A stretch of DNA of 64,000 nt from Spirochaetia bacterium 38H-sp (GTDB taxonomy: Bacteria > Spirochaetota > Spirochaetia > Winmispirales > Winmispiraceae). The stretch is taken from the NCBI GenBank assembly GCA_039023545.1, contig JBCHKQ010000001.1, positions 372,001 to 436,000 of the forward strand, in the 5' to 3' direction. Of the stretch, positions 1-8,835 are shown piece after piece (the first letter of the stretch is position 1; every line of letters begins with the position of its first letter). The notes beneath the pieces were generated by a model, which searched no databases, had not been told where the DNA came from, and saw only the letters and a program-made list of their open reading frames with translations. Both the position numbers and the translations under genes were made by a program.

Positions 1-1278
1 AAAGAACATCTTTTTAAATACGAAGGCGGGTTAAAAGAGTTTATTGCTTTTCTAAATAAAAACAAAACGTCACTGCACAAGGAACCTATATATTTTGAAG
101 GTGAAAAAAATGATGTAGCAATAGAATGTGCTATTGAATACAATACTTCTTATTCGGAAAACTTTTTTTCATTTGTTAATAATATTAATACGAAAGAAGG
201 TGGATTCCATGTAATAGGTTTTAGGTCTGCACTTACGAGATGTCTTAATGATGTGTTTAAGCAATCAAAGTATTCCAAGAAATTTGATGACACTCTTTCT
301 GGTGATGACGTGAGAGAGGGATTGACCGCAGTGATATCTTTAAAAATAAAAGAGCCTCAGTTTGAAGGACAGACAAAAACAAAACTAGGGAATTCTGAAG
401 TAAAAGGCATAGTAGAATCTTTTGTGTATGAAAATATGCAAGAGTATTTTTCAAAATATCCAAAAGTTGCTGATTCCATAATAGAAAAGTGTTTTCAGGC
501 AGCAAAGGCACGACTTGCCGCAAGAAAAGCAAGAGAAATAGCAAGAAGAAAAAACTATCTGGAGAATATGGATCTTCCGGGAAAGCTGGCTGATTGTACA
601 GAAAAAAATCCGGAAAAATGTGAAATATTTATTGTAGAGGGAGATTCTGCTGGTGGAAGCGCTAAGCAGGGTAGAGACAGGGAGTTTCAGGCTATTTTGC
701 CATTATGGGGTAAGATGCTTAATGTAGAAAAAACCAGGGTGGAAAAAGTTTTGACTAATGATAAGCTTTATCCGATTATTGCTTCTCTTGGGACAGGTTT
801 GGGTGATGAATTTGATATCTCAAAGCTTAGATATAATAAGGTCATAATAATGGCTGATGCAGATGTTGATGGTTCTCATATTAGAACCCTTCTTTTAACC
901 TTTTTTTATAGATATATGAAGCCTTTAATAGAAGAAGGGCATGTGTATATTGCTATGCCTCCTCTTTATAAGGTCTGGATTAGAAATAATGTGGAATATG
1001 CTTATAATGATGAAGAAAGAGATAAGATTTTAGCTGAAATGTCAAAGAAATATTCGGAAGAGATACATATTCAACGTTATAAGGGTCTTGGAGAGATGAA
1101 TCCGGAACAATTGTGGGAGACAACAATGAATCCTGCAACAAGAAATATTATGAAAATAAAACTAGAAGATGCTGTAGAAGCTGAAGAAATGTTTACAACT
1201 CTTATGGGAGACCAAGTGGCTCCCAGAAGAAAATTCATAGAAGATAATGCTTTGTTTGTTACCAATCTTGATGTATAA
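1..1278 (+). CDS. gyrB: DNA gyrase subunit B, C-terminal part (5' end outside window)
   Basis: This is the ATPase subunit of DNA gyrase, which with GyrA introduces negative supercoils. The reading frame is already open at base 1 ([14 protein letters not shown]), so about 425 C-terminal residues are present and the GHKL ATPase N-terminus lies upstream. The transducer-domain hallmark [13 protein letters not shown] is visible near base 187; it differs from the usual NTxEGGTHxxGF at two positions. The TOPRIM domain follows, with [11 protein letters not shown] around residue 212 and the metal-binding DADVDGSH around residue 285. The C-terminus is the usual short gyrase tail, without the longer insertion of enterobacterial GyrB. 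gyrA begins 14 bp downstream, so the two are probably co-transcribed. The [14 protein letters not shown] type and the pairing with gyrA favour gyrase over topoisomerase IV ParE. Confidence 0.97.
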   Translation, partial: KEHLFKYEGGLKEFIAFLNKNKTSLHKEPIYFEGEKNDVAIECAIEYNTSYSENFFSFVNNINTKEGGFHVIGFRSALTRCLNDVFKQSKYSKKFDDTLSGDDVREGLTAVISLKIKEPQFEGQTKTKLGNSEVKGIVESFVYENMQEYFSKYPKVADSIIEKCFQAAKARLAARKAREIARRKNYLENMDLPGKLADCTEKNPEKCEIFIVEGDSAGGSAKQGRDREFQAILPLWGKMLNVEKTRVEKVLTNDKLYPIIASLGTGLGDEFDISKLRYNKVIIMADADVDGSHIRTLLLTFFYRYMKPLIEEGHVYIAMPPLYKVWIRNNVEYAYNDEERDKILAEMSKKYSEEIHIQRYKGLGEMNPEQLWETTMNPATRNIMKIKLEDAVEAEEMFTTLMGDQVAPRRKFIEDNALFVTNLDV

Positions 1279-1292
1279 ATAAGGAGTATAGA

Positions 1293-3725
1293 GTGGCTCA
1301 GTTACAGGGAAAAGTAATACCTATTCCTATAGAAGATGAGATAAAAAACTCTTATCTCAATTATGCTATGTCCGTAATAGTAAGTCGTGCTCTTCCAGAT
1401 GCAAGAGATGGTTTAAAACCTGTACAGCGAAGAATTCTTTATGCAATGTATGAGATGGGGCTTAGGCATGATAGGGCCTATAAGAAGTGCGGACGCATAG
1501 TAGGAGATGTTCTTGGAAAATATCATCCTCATGGAGATCAGAGTATATATGATGCTCTTGTAAGGCTTGCTCAAGATTTTTCTTTAAGATATCCAATGGT
1601 TATAGGACAGGGGAACTTTGGTTCTGTTGATGGAGATCCTCCGGCTGCAATGAGATATACGGAGGCAAAGCTTCAGAAAATTGCTGAAGAAATGCTAAAG
1701 GATATAAATAAGGAAACAGTAGATTTTATACCAAACTATGATGATAGTCTTAAAGAACCTTCTGTATTGCCGGCTGCTGTTCCTTATCTTCTTGTAAACG
1801 GGGTGAGTGGGATTGCTGTGGGAATGGCTACCAATATGGCTCCGCATAATTTGAATGAGGTTGCAAAGGCTATTTCGGCATATATAAAAAATCCAAATAT
1901 AAAAGATAAGGAGCTATTGAAATATATAAAAGGTCCGGATTTTCCTACAGGAGGTATAATATACGGACTAAAAGGAATAAGAAGTTCTTATCTTACCGGT
2001 AAAGGCGCTATTACGGTTCGTGCTAGGTTTACTCTGGAGACATTGCGCTCCGGGAAAGATGCAATAATTGTGACAGAAATACCTTATGCAGTAAACAAAA
2101 CAAATCTTTTAGAAAAAATAGCTTCTCTTGTCAAGGATAAAAAAATAGATGGAATATCTGAGATTAGAGATGAATCCGACAGGAACGGAATGAGAATTGT
2201 TTTTGAATTAAAAAGAGGAGCTATCCCAAAAGTCATTATTAATAGGCTTTTTAAGATGACACCTCTCCAAACTGTATTTTATGTAAACAATGTTGCACTT
2301 GTTGATGGACGGCCTAAGACATTAACTCTAAAAGAATTGATAAAATATTTTGTCGATCATAGACAAGAAATAGTTATAAGAAGGGCAAAGTATGATTTAA
2401 AAAAAGCAGAAGAAAGAGCTCATATTCTGGAAGGACTCAAAATTGCTCTGGATAACATTGATGAGGTTATAGCAATAATCAAAAAGTCCAGAACAGTAGA
2501 TACAGCTAGAACTAATCTTATAAAGCGTTTTTCTCTGTCAGAAAGACAGGCTCAGGCCATACTTGATATGCGCTTGCAAAAACTGACAAGTTTGGAAACC
2601 AGAAAAATCGTAGAAGAGCTTCAAGCAACCTTAAAACTAATAGCAGAGCTAAAAGCTCTTCTTGCCAGTGAGGAAAAGATACTACAAGTTGTTAAAGAAG
2701 AAACGTTGAAAATAGCAGAAGATTATGGTGATGACAGAAGAACAGAAATTGTTCCTGAGGAAGCAGAGAATCTTGATATAGAAGATCTTATTCAAAAAGA
2801 AGATATGGTGGTAATCATATCTAAGGACGGTTTTATAAAAAGAATGCCGGTAAGTGCTTACAGGAGGCAGGGGAGAGGCGGAAGAGGTTTGAGTGGCGGT
2901 AAGCTTAACGGAGATGATGCCGTAACGCATCTCTTTATAGCATCTACACATGATTATATATTATTTTTGAGTAATGAGGGAAAAGCTTATTATCTTAAAG
3001 TACATGAGATTCCTGAGGGTTCCAGGATTGCAAGAGGAAAAATCATAAGAAGTCTCATACAAATGTCTCCTGATGAGGATGTCTCTGCAGTGGTTGCAAT
3101 AAGCTCTTTTGAGTCTGATGATTTTCTTTTCCTTGTTACGGCAAAGGGCTATGCTAAGAGACTGGATATTTCTACTTTGTCCAATGCTAAAACAAGAGGT
3201 GTAAATGCTATAAGTCTTGATAATGGTGATTATCTTGTGGATGCTCTTCTTACAAAAGGCAATGGAGAGGTTGTTCTTGTTTCTAGAGGTGGATATGCTC
3301 TTAGGTGTAAAGAAGAGCACTTTAGGGTCATGGGAAGAACTGCCAGAGGTGTTTCTGCTATGAATTTGTCTGCTGGAGATGAAATATGTGGTGCTGCTCT
3401 GGTAGAAAAGGATAAGTATTTACTTCTTGTTAGCAGCTATGGATATGGTAAGAGGCTTTCATTTGAACAGTTTTCTCCACACGGGAGAGCTACAAAAGGA
3501 CAGATAGCTTATAAAGTGTCAGAAAAGACAGGTGAACTAGCAGCTGCTATTTCTGTGGATTATAAAGACGACATTATGGTTGTCACAGCACAGGGAAACA
3601 TTATAAAAATGGCAGTAAAGGATGTGTCTGAGATGGGAAGGCAGGCTTCCGGAGTAAAGGTTGTAAATATAGACAATGCCGATTATGCTGTCTCTGTTGA
3701 CAGGATTGCTCGAGATAAGGATTGA
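1293..3725 (+). CDS. gyrA: DNA gyrase subunit A
   Basis: This is the DNA cleavage/religation and DNA-wrapping subunit of gyrase. The GTG start at 1293 follows AAGGAG at 1281-1286. The 810 residues match a full-length GyrA. The winged-helix and tower domains contain the catalytic tyrosine Y122 in [10 protein letters not shown]. The C-terminal beta-pinwheel carries a GyrA box, QGRGGRG, near residue 526, which supports gyrase rather than ParC. In the quinolone-resistance-determining region the sequence is [13 protein letters not shown]: the residue equivalent to E. coli Ser83 is Gln83, and Asp87 is kept. The gene ends at a perfect palindrome that looks like a terminator and contains a parS site. 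Confidence 0.98.
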   Translation: MAQLQGKVIPIPIEDEIKNSYLNYAMSVIVSRALPDARDGLKPVQRRILYAMYEMGLRHDRAYKKCGRIVGDVLGKYHPHGDQSIYDALVRLAQDFSLRYPMVIGQGNFGSVDGDPPAAMRYTEAKLQKIAEEMLKDINKETVDFIPNYDDSLKEPSVLPAAVPYLLVNGVSGIAVGMATNMAPHNLNEVAKAISAYIKNPNIKDKELLKYIKGPDFPTGGIIYGLKGIRSSYLTGKGAITVRARFTLETLRSGKDAIIVTEIPYAVNKTNLLEKIASLVKDKKIDGISEIRDESDRNGMRIVFELKRGAIPKVIINRLFKMTPLQTVFYVNNVALVDGRPKTLTLKELIKYFVDHRQEIVIRRAKYDLKKAEERAHILEGLKIALDNIDEVIAIIKKSRTVDTARTNLIKRFSLSERQAQAILDMRLQKLTSLETRKIVEELQATLKLIAELKALLASEEKILQVVKEETLKIAEDYGDDRRTEIVPEEAENLDIEDLIQKEDMVVIISKDGFIKRMPVSAYRRQGRGGRGLSGGKLNGDDAVTHLFIASTHDYILFLSNEGKAYYLKVHEIPEGSRIARGKIIRSLIQMSPDEDVSAVVAISSFESDDFLFLVTAKGYAKRLDISTLSNAKTRGVNAISLDNGDYLVDALLTKGNGEVVLVSRGGYALRCKEEHFRVMGRTARGVSAMNLSAGDEICGAALVEKDKYLLLVSSYGYGKRLSFEQFSPHGRATKGQIAYKVSEKTGELAAAISVDYKDDIMVVTAQGNIIKMAVKDVSEMGRQASGVKVVNIDNADYAVSVDRIARDKD

Positions 3726-3749
3726 GAGCTTATGGTTAATTTAAGCTTG

Positions 3750-3780
3750 CGGAGTGTTTCACGTGAAACACTCCGTTTTT
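3750..3780 (+). terminator. Rho-independent terminator of gyrBA
   Basis: A perfect 26-bp palindrome (3750-3775) is followed by five T residues. It starts 24 bases after the gyrA stop. It lies between convergent genes, and its T tract is on the plus strand, so it fits the end of the gyrBA transcript. The centre of the palindrome is a parS sequence, so the same DNA may have two roles. Confidence 0.75.
3755..3770. promoter_or_regulatory. parS: parS centromere site
   Basis: The 16-mer TGTTTCACGTGAAACA is an exact match to the widely conserved bacterial parS consensus TGTTNCACGTGAAACA, the loading site for ParB CTPase clamps. Its cognate parA-parB genes lie about 1.5-3 kb away (5284-6886), which strongly supports function. 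It sits in the gyrA/add convergent intergenic space, inside a longer palindrome. No second copy was noticed in the window, though only a systematic scan would exclude degenerate sites. Confidence 0.93.
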
Positions 3781-4834
3781 ATATTAACATTTTTTTAAAG
3801 CTTTCTGCTTTTTTATCAAACTTTGTTAATAATTCTTTTTTTTCTGTTTCTGATAAAAAGCTGCCTTCTATAGCATAGTGATTTATTTTTTTCAGGTCTT
3901 CAAACGATAAAGAAAAATATTCTATTGCCTTTATGTAATCATCAGTCAGATCTGTATCTTGGATAAAAGGATCGTCAGAGTTAAGCGTTACAGGAACACC
4001 TTTTTTAAACAGGGTTCCAAATGGATGGTTCTTTGAGTCTGTCCATGAACCAGTCTGATAATTGGATGTTATGCATTGTTCTAATATTATAAACTTTTCT
4101 TTTAAATAGTTTTGTAATTTTTCATCTTTTATCGCAGCTGTTCCATGTCCTATTCTGGTGGCATTTAGATTTTTTATTGCTTTCCAAATTTCTTCTGCTG
4201 GAGTTACTTCTCCTGCATGGACTGTTATCCCGTATCTGTTATCCTTTTTTATTTGTTTAAAAAAGTCTATAAATAGTTCTGGACCATAATGTATTTCGTC
4301 GCCTGCCAGATCTATTCCCACTATTTCTTCTATTTCTAGTTTTTTTATCTTGTTGTACAATTCCAACATTTGTTGTTGGTTTTGTTTGTTTCTGTTAAAT
4401 GTTATCAGATATCGTATATTAAAGCCTTCTTCTTTTGCAGCTTGATTGCCTGCTCTTACTATTATTTTTGTTACTTCTTCTCTGTTAAAGTTGTTATTGA
4501 GTGCAAAGTGTTCTGGAGAAAATCGGAGTTCTATGTAAAAAATGCCGTCGTTTGAAAGATTTTTTACGGATTGGTATACTATTTCTTCTATGTCTCCAAG
4601 GCTTTTGTACCAATCTGTTCTGAATTTAGAAAGAAATTTAAGAAAATCCGGTTCTGAGTCTTTTGGAAATTGAGCTGTTTTTTTAAACTCTTCATATGTT
4701 TTTGGTACATCTAGACCGTTTTTTAGGGCAAGGCGGTGAAGTGTTTCTCCGGCAAAGGTTCCCTCAAGGTGTCTGTGCAGTTCTACTTTTGGAAACTGAC
4801 GTATTACTTCTTTTTGAAGTTTTTTTTGTGACAT
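3779..4834 (-). CDS. add: adenosine deaminase
   Basis: Predicted zinc-dependent amidohydrolase converting adenosine to inosine in purine salvage; cytoplasmic. The 351 residues have the family signatures in order: the N-terminal metal site HRHLEG, then the catalytic VHAGE segment, RIGHGTA, and the late metal/substrate motif NSDDP. The length is normal for adenosine deaminase. An adenine deaminase of the same superfamily is possible, because substrate specificity is not readable from these motifs alone. The gene converges on gyrA and stands alone on its strand. Its stop codon begins just past the shared palindrome. Confidence 0.9.
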   Translation of the reverse strand: MSQKKLQKEVIRQFPKVELHRHLEGTFAGETLHRLALKNGLDVPKTYEEFKKTAQFPKDSEPDFLKFLSKFRTDWYKSLGDIEEIVYQSVKNLSNDGIFYIELRFSPEHFALNNNFNREEVTKIIVRAGNQAAKEEGFNIRYLITFNRNKQNQQQMLELYNKIKKLEIEEIVGIDLAGDEIHYGPELFIDFFKQIKKDNRYGITVHAGEVTPAEEIWKAIKNLNATRIGHGTAAIKDEKLQNYLKEKFIILEQCITSNYQTGSWTDSKNHPFGTLFKKGVPVTLNSDDPFIQDTDLTDDYIKAIEYFSLSFEDLKKINHYAIEGSFLSETEKKELLTKFDKKAESFKKMLI

Positions 4835-4875
4835 CTTATGTCCTTGCTGTTTTTGTATATTATCGGTATCTTTGC

Positions 4876-4910
4876 TTAAAAATTAGATAGGCGGTTTTAT
4901 TAAACCGCCT
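4876..4910 (-). terminator. Terminator of the NifU-like gene
   Basis: AGGCGGTTT (4889-4897) pairs with AAACCGCCT (4902-4910) across a four-base loop. Reading on the minus strand, the stem is followed by a T-rich stretch (TAATTTTTAAG). The hairpin overlaps the stop codon of the NifU-like gene. Confidence 0.6.
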
Positions 4911-5124
4911 CTACAGATACTATTTCTGGCATTTTTCGTTTTAGATAGGCTTCTACTCCTTGTTTTAATGTTATTTGTGACATAGGACATCCTGTGCATG
5001 CCCCTTTTAGCCTTACTTTTACTATTCCATCCTCACTTACTTCTACCAACTCTATGTCTCCTCCGTCTGCCATAAGAGAGGGTCTTATCTCGTTGATGAG
5101 ATTTTGTACGTCTTCTTGTTTCAT
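4900..5124 (-). CDS. NifU C-terminal domain protein (Fe-S cluster scaffold/carrier)
   Basis: A 74-residue protein consisting only of the NifU C-terminal (Nfu) domain. These proteins bind a [4Fe-4S] cluster between monomers through a CxxC motif and deliver it to apo-proteins. The motif is seen as GACTGCPMSQ. The phrase LMADGGDIELV is also typical. It has its own sigma-70-type promoter (5152-5180) and a terminator overlapping the stop, so it looks monocistronic. No suf or isc genes are in the window. Confidence 0.9.
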   Translation of the reverse strand: MKQEDVQNLINEIRPSLMADGGDIELVEVSEDGIVKVRLKGACTGCPMSQITLKQGVEAYLKRKMPEIVSVEAV

Positions 5125-5151
5125 AATACCTTCCGTTGATTGTTTTTCTTT

Positions 5152-5180
5152 AGTTTAATCATTATTTTCATCCGGGTCAA
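5152..5180 (-). promoter_or_regulatory. Sigma-70-type promoter for the NifU-like gene
   Basis: On the minus strand, TTGACC (5175-5180) and TAAACT (5152-5157) are separated by 17 bp. The position is 28 bp upstream of the start codon at 5124, which leaves room for a short leader. Confidence 0.55.
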
Positions 5181-5213
5181 TCGCTTTATTTTTATAGATT
5201 TTATATCAACAAA

Positions 5214-5241
5214 GGCAGATGCAAAGCATCTGCCGTTCGGT
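5214..5241 (-). repeat. Short member of the ACCGAACG intergenic repeat family
   Basis: A perfect 9-bp stem (GGCAGATGC and GCATCTGCC, three-base loop) at 5214-5234 is joined to CCGTTCGGT at 5233-5241. Read on the minus strand it is ACCGAACGG, then the hairpin, then TTTGTT, the same layout as the copies at 19424 and 37020. Here it sits between divergent genes (NifU-like and parA), where no annotated gene needs a terminator. Confidence 0.7.
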
Positions 5242-5283
5242 CTATATCTTTCTTTTTCTTTTTTATTGAGGTATACTGTGTCT

Positions 5284-6033
5284 ATGATTACGGTTTTTGC
5301 CAATCAAAAGGGTGGTGTGGGTAAAACAACTACTGCGGTTAATCTTGGTGCGTCTCTTGCAGAGCTTGGTAAGAGGGTTTTACTGGTGGATTTTGATCCT
5401 CAAGGTAATTTATCAAGCAGTGTTGGTGTAAGTTCTTCTGATAAAACTATTTATGATGTTATACATGGTGGTGTGGGTGCAAAGGATGCTGTCAGAGGCA
5501 CAGAGATGCTGGGTCTGGATGTGATTCCTTCTGGTATCGATCTTACTGCAGCAAATGTAGAGCTTGTGGATACGGATAACAGAGAGTTTGTACTCAGGGA
5601 GGCTATTGCTCCGCTTAAAGATGACTATGATTATATTTTTATCGATTCTCCTCCATCTCTCGGTTTGCTTACGATAAACGGGCTTGTGGCTGCAGAGCAG
5701 GTTTTTATCCCGTTGCAATGTGAGTATTTTGCTCTTGAAGGGCTGTCTCTTTTGTTGTCTTCTGTTGACAGAATAAGAAAAAATCTCAACCCCAATCTCA
5801 AAATAGGTGGTATAATATTTACTATGTTTGATTCTAGGACAAGGTTGTCCAATGAGGTTGTGGAAAATGTTGTTTCCCACTTTGGTAGAAAGGTTTTTAG
5901 AACTATTATTCCAAGAAATGTAAACCTATCTGAGGCTCCTTCCTTTGGCAAACCTATTAACCTTTATAAGCCTTCTAGCATAGGGGCAAAGAGCTATATG
6001 AAGCTTGCTGAGGAGGTGATTGCTCGTGGCTAA
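5284..6033 (+). CDS. parA: Chromosome partitioning ATPase ParA (Soj)
   Basis: A 249-residue Walker-type ATPase that binds DNA non-specifically and drives origin segregation with ParB-parS. The deviant Walker A box KGGVGKTTT is at residues 9-17, with the signature lysine of the ParA/MinD family. The switch regions DFDPQGN and IDSPPSLG are present. The protein has no N-terminal HTH, so it is the short chromosomal type. An in-frame GTG at 5278 has better spacing from GAGG (5268-5271) than ATG 5284, so the true start may be two codons earlier. The reading frame extends further upstream, but that part crosses the 5214 hairpin and looks non-coding. It overlaps parB by 8 bp, and parS lies 1.5 kb away. 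Confidence 0.95.
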   Translation: MITVFANQKGGVGKTTTAVNLGASLAELGKRVLLVDFDPQGNLSSSVGVSSSDKTIYDVIHGGVGAKDAVRGTEMLGLDVIPSGIDLTAANVELVDTDNREFVLREAIAPLKDDYDYIFIDSPPSLGLLTINGLVAAEQVFIPLQCEYFALEGLSLLLSSVDRIRKNLNPNLKIGGIIFTMFDSRTRLSNEVVENVVSHFGRKVFRTIIPRNVNLSEAPSFGKPINLYKPSSIGAKSYMKLAEEVIARG

Positions 6034-6886
6034 GAAGGCTTTGGGAAAAGGCATAGATGCTTTATTGGGTGCAATAGATAAAGAGGATAACTCCGGGCTT
6101 ACTGAGATAGATATAGATGAACTGGTTGCAAATAAAGAACAACCAAGAAAACATTTTGACGACAGTTCACTGGAAGAATTAGCATCTTCTATAAAGGAAA
6201 AGGGGGTTTTACAACCAATTCTTGTAGAAGAACTTCCTGAGGGACGATATAGGATTGTAGCTGGAGAACGCCGATATAGAGCGGCAAAAATTGCAGGGTT
6301 GGAAAAGGTTCCTGTAATAATAAGGAGCTTTACTGAGCAAGAACGGCTCGAAATAGCTTTAATAGAGAATATCCAGCGGGAAGACCTTTCACCCATAGAA
6401 GAAGCTCTTGCATACAAAGATCTTATGAACCACGCATCTATCACTCAAGACGAGCTTGCAAAGCGATTGGGAAAGAGCCGTCCGGCAATTGCAAACGCTT
6501 TGCGTCTACTCCAACTTCCAGAAAAAATGCAAAAAGCTCTGGAAGAAAAAAAAATAAGTCCGGGACATGCACGCGCCATATTGTCCGTAGTTAATCCGGC
6601 CGCAATGGAAAAACTCTATCAACGTATAATAGCAGAAGGCTTATCTGTAAGAGAAGCTGAGCGTCTTGCAGCAGAATTAAACAGCGGCAGATTGCAAAAA
6701 AGCAAAACAGATACAGTAGAACCTAGTAGAACAAACGACCCATTTTTAAGGCAACTGGAAGAAAAATGCATAGAAAAGTTTGGCACCAAGGTACGTATAA
6801 AAGGTAGTCTTAAGAGAGGCACACTGCAAATAGACTACTACTCTGCTGACGATTTAACGCGCATAATAGATTTATTGATAAAATAA
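6026..6886 (+). CDS. parB: Chromosome partitioning protein ParB (Spo0J)
   Basis: A parS-binding CTPase clamp of about 286 residues. The N-terminal half has the CTP-binding and clamp motifs: QPRKHF, GERRYRAAK and ENIQRED. An HTH (GKSRPAIANALRLL) that reads parS follows, and then a linker and the C-terminal dimerisation domain. GTG 6026 was chosen as start because AGGAGG at 6011-6016 lies an ideal distance upstream and the residues after it (AKKALGKGIDALLG) are the standard ParB N-terminus. A TTG six bases earlier is less likely. It overlaps the parA stop, indicating translational coupling. Confidence 0.95.
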   Translation: MAKKALGKGIDALLGAIDKEDNSGLTEIDIDELVANKEQPRKHFDDSSLEELASSIKEKGVLQPILVEELPEGRYRIVAGERRYRAAKIAGLEKVPVIIRSFTEQERLEIALIENIQREDLSPIEEALAYKDLMNHASITQDELAKRLGKSRPAIANALRLLQLPEKMQKALEEKKISPGHARAILSVVNPAAMEKLYQRIIAEGLSVREAERLAAELNSGRLQKSKTDTVEPSRTNDPFLRQLEEKCIEKFGTKVRIKGSLKRGTLQIDYYSADDLTRIIDLLIK

Positions 6887-6897
6887 AAATATCGAAT

Positions 6898-6926
6898 GCA
6901 AGCCGCTAGCGCGACTTGCTTTTTTT
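6898..6926 (+). terminator. Rho-independent terminator of parAB
   Basis: GCAAG (6898-6902) pairs with CTTGC (6915-6919), and CGC/GCG pairs inside around a TAGC loop with one mismatch. Seven T residues follow (6920-6926). The end of the convergent gene 6906-7571 lies inside the hairpin. Confidence 0.8.
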
Positions 6927-7571
6927 ATGACAGTCGCATACCTGCTGAAACCTTTCTGGCAAAAAAATATAACCCTTTCGTGTTACTGATACTATACATT
7001 TTTCCAAACCCGGAAGACAGGCAGCCAATTCTTTTCTGAGAATAGCAATTTGCATATCAACCGCTCTGGAATTTTCTAACTTACTTCCTATTGTCATTGC
7101 AATGGCACCCTTGGGCAGGCAAACTCCGGAGTTTTTTAAAAAAAACAGGAGCAAGTTCTTTCTTGTAGGACTTAGCCAAAGAGGTGAATCATTTACAACG
7201 ATTTTATGATTATCAAACCAGATATCAAGAAATTCTGTTTTTATATTTTTTCTCAAAAACCTGGAAGTTCTGGCGACAAGCTCTTCTAGTGACCATGGTT
7301 CTTTGAGATAATCAGCGCATCCTAGAGAAAAAGCCTTTGCAACATTAGAAGGAGTTCCAGAAACAATAATATAAGAATTGATTTTGTCAAGAGAAGAAAC
7401 AGATAAAAAATCCTCCCAGGTAATAACACAAACAGGATGAGAAACAGCATCTTCTAGGGAAGACACAAGAAAAAAAGAATTATACTGCGCTGTTTTTTTT
7501 AATTGTTCTTTTAAGAAAACAGATTGAGATACATCTCGTAAGAATATAGCTACTCCATCACTCTTTATCAT
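6906..7571 (-). CDS. Atypical OmpR-family protein: degenerate receiver plus winged helix
   Basis: A 221-residue protein with response-regulator architecture. Residues 1-110 resemble a receiver, ending in a recognisable ADYLKEPWSLEEL segment. However, the segment that should hold the phosphoacceptor Asp reads VITWEDF, and the N-terminal acidic pair is missing, so ordinary phosphorylation is unlikely. Residues 125-205 fit an OmpR/PhoB winged helix (SRAVDMQIAILRKEL, then VTRKGYIF). It is the third gene of an operon after the STAS/zinc-ribbon protein and pspA, and overlaps pspA by 14 bp. An inferred role is phosphorylation-independent control, perhaps of this operon. The gene is cysteine- and lysine-rich at its end (CDCHKKSKSR). 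Confidence 0.75.
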   Translation of the reverse strand: MIKSDGVAIFLRDVSQSVFLKEQLKKTAQYNSFFLVSSLEDAVSHPVCVITWEDFLSVSSLDKINSYIIVSGTPSNVAKAFSLGCADYLKEPWSLEELVARTSRFLRKNIKTEFLDIWFDNHKIVVNDSPLWLSPTRKNLLLFFLKNSGVCLPKGAIAMTIGSKLENSRAVDMQIAILRKELAACLPGLEKCIVSVTRKGYIFLPERFQQVCDCHKKSKSR

Positions 7572-8250
7572 TTTCCGGCAGACTAAGCTTTTTCTTTAAA
7601 TCCTGTAGCAATATATCCGCTTTGTCCTCAGGCTTTTCAAGTTTGGCTATTTCCTCCTCGAGGCTTTTTGCTCTGGAGTCGACTTCCAATTCTTCCATTG
7701 CCTCTGCTTCCGACTCCATCTCTTCTACGCGTTTCTCCAACTCATCAAACGCCAGAAAAGCAGAAGTATCAGATATACCCTTTATAGTCTCCTGCAGTTT
7801 CTTCTGAGTCTGTACTCTTTTTGCTCTGGCAATAAGTATGTTTCTCTTTCTTCTTGCAGACTCTATTTTTTCCTGAAGCTCTCTTAAGGATTTTTTTAGC
7901 TTTTCCACAGTTTCATGCTGTTTTTTATAATTTTCTTCAAAAGCCTTTAACTCTTCTTCCGCATCTGCTTTTTTAAGTAAAGCTTCTTTTGCCAGATCTT
8001 CTCTTCCAGCCTTAAGGGCAATAACTGCTTTCTCTTCCCAACTATGTACCTCGGCCCTGCATTCTTCTACTCTTTTTTCCAGTCTTTTTTGATCCGCTAG
8101 TGCGTGGGCTACTGATTTTTTTGCTTCTATAAGCTGTTTATTCATATCCAGAATAAGCTGATCTAACAACTTTTCCGGATCTTCCATTTTTTTTACAAGA
8201 GAAGAAAACTGGGCTTTTACAGCTCTGATAAATCTGCCAAACAAACCCAT
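7558..8250 (-). CDS. pspA: PspA/IM30 family membrane-stress protein
   Basis: A 230-residue ESCRT-III-like protein that coats and repairs the inner membrane during envelope stress. The N-terminus MGLFGRFIRAVKAQF is the amphipathic membrane-binding helix. The rest is a long coiled coil with heptad-rich Glu/Lys/Leu sequence, including MEDPEKLLDQLILDM, which is typical of PspA. The length matches PspA (about 220) rather than Vipp1, because the extra C-terminal helix is absent. It lies 3 bp after the STAS/zinc-ribbon gene and overlaps the downstream regulator. No pspBC or pspF neighbours are present. Confidence 0.93.
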   Translation of the reverse strand: MGLFGRFIRAVKAQFSSLVKKMEDPEKLLDQLILDMNKQLIEAKKSVAHALADQKRLEKRVEECRAEVHSWEEKAVIALKAGREDLAKEALLKKADAEEELKAFEENYKKQHETVEKLKKSLRELQEKIESARRKRNILIARAKRVQTQKKLQETIKGISDTSAFLAFDELEKRVEEMESEAEAMEELEVDSRAKSLEEEIAKLEKPEDKADILLQDLKKKLSLPENDKE

Positions 8251-8253
8251 AAA

Positions 8254-8805
8254 CTAACCCAAAAAGACCTGGCCACTGTTATCAATGGCAAGGATAGTCT
8301 TACATTCCGAACATCTGAATCGGCCCGGTCTGGTAGCCTTGAGTTTCTTGGAACATATAGGACATTTGAAAATTTTTGGAAAAATCTCTTCCTGAGGTTT
8401 TTTCCCTGTTTCCGAAAAATGGGCTACTGCATCATCGAGAGAATCCTTGATAGTAAAAAACTGAGAAAATCCCAAAAGCTGAAAAACCTCGTAGACCTTA
8501 GGTTGAATTTCAAGAAGAACAATATCACCGTTACGTGTTTTTACAGCTTTAAGAAAGGCTGTAAAAGAGCCAATACCAGTACTTGATACATAATTAAGAC
8601 CACCACAGTGAAATATTATCCTGACGTAACCGTGTTCTATTACCTTACTTACTCTTTTTTGGAAGAAATTAGAATTATACGTATCTATATAACCATTGAG
8701 ATAAAGTATTATGCAGCCGTCCACATTATCCACTTTTTGTAGGCGAATCTTAAGGCTTTCGTCTTTTTCTTCATCAAATCCGGGAATTATATCGTTGTTT
8801 GTCAT
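8254..8805 (-). CDS. STAS-domain protein with C-terminal zinc ribbon
   Basis: 183 residues. Residues 20-125 form a STAS domain like anti-anti-sigma factors: CIILYLNGYIDT is the first strand and VSSTGIGSF is the loop where SpoIIAA-type proteins are phosphorylated on Ser. Residues 145-175 hold two CxxC pairs (FKCPICSKKL and RCSECKTIL) forming a zinc ribbon. The fusion suggests a partner-switching protein with an added interaction module. No anti-sigma kinase or PP2C phosphatase is encoded nearby. It heads the pspA operon, behind a strong promoter (8836-8864) and a GAGG ribosome-binding site. Confidence 0.85.
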   Translation of the reverse strand: MTNNDIIPGFDEEKDESLKIRLQKVDNVDGCIILYLNGYIDTYNSNFFQKRVSKVIEHGYVRIIFHCGGLNYVSSTGIGSFTAFLKAVKTRNGDIVLLEIQPKVYEVFQLLGFSQFFTIKDSLDDAVAHFSETGKKPQEEIFPKIFKCPICSKKLKATRPGRFRCSECKTILAIDNSGQVFLG

Positions 8806-8835
8806 TTTCTACCTCACCATTCAACCTTTACAATA

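Noticed and set aside
253-1278. A complete short gyrase-B-like gene starting at 253
   Set aside because: The same frame is open and homologous to GyrB from base 1, so it is the truncated 3' part of a gene beginning outside the window.
5140-5283. Longer N-terminus for ParA
   Set aside because: The extension runs through the hairpin repeat and a T-rich tract, and ParA homologues begin at the MITVFANQKGG position.
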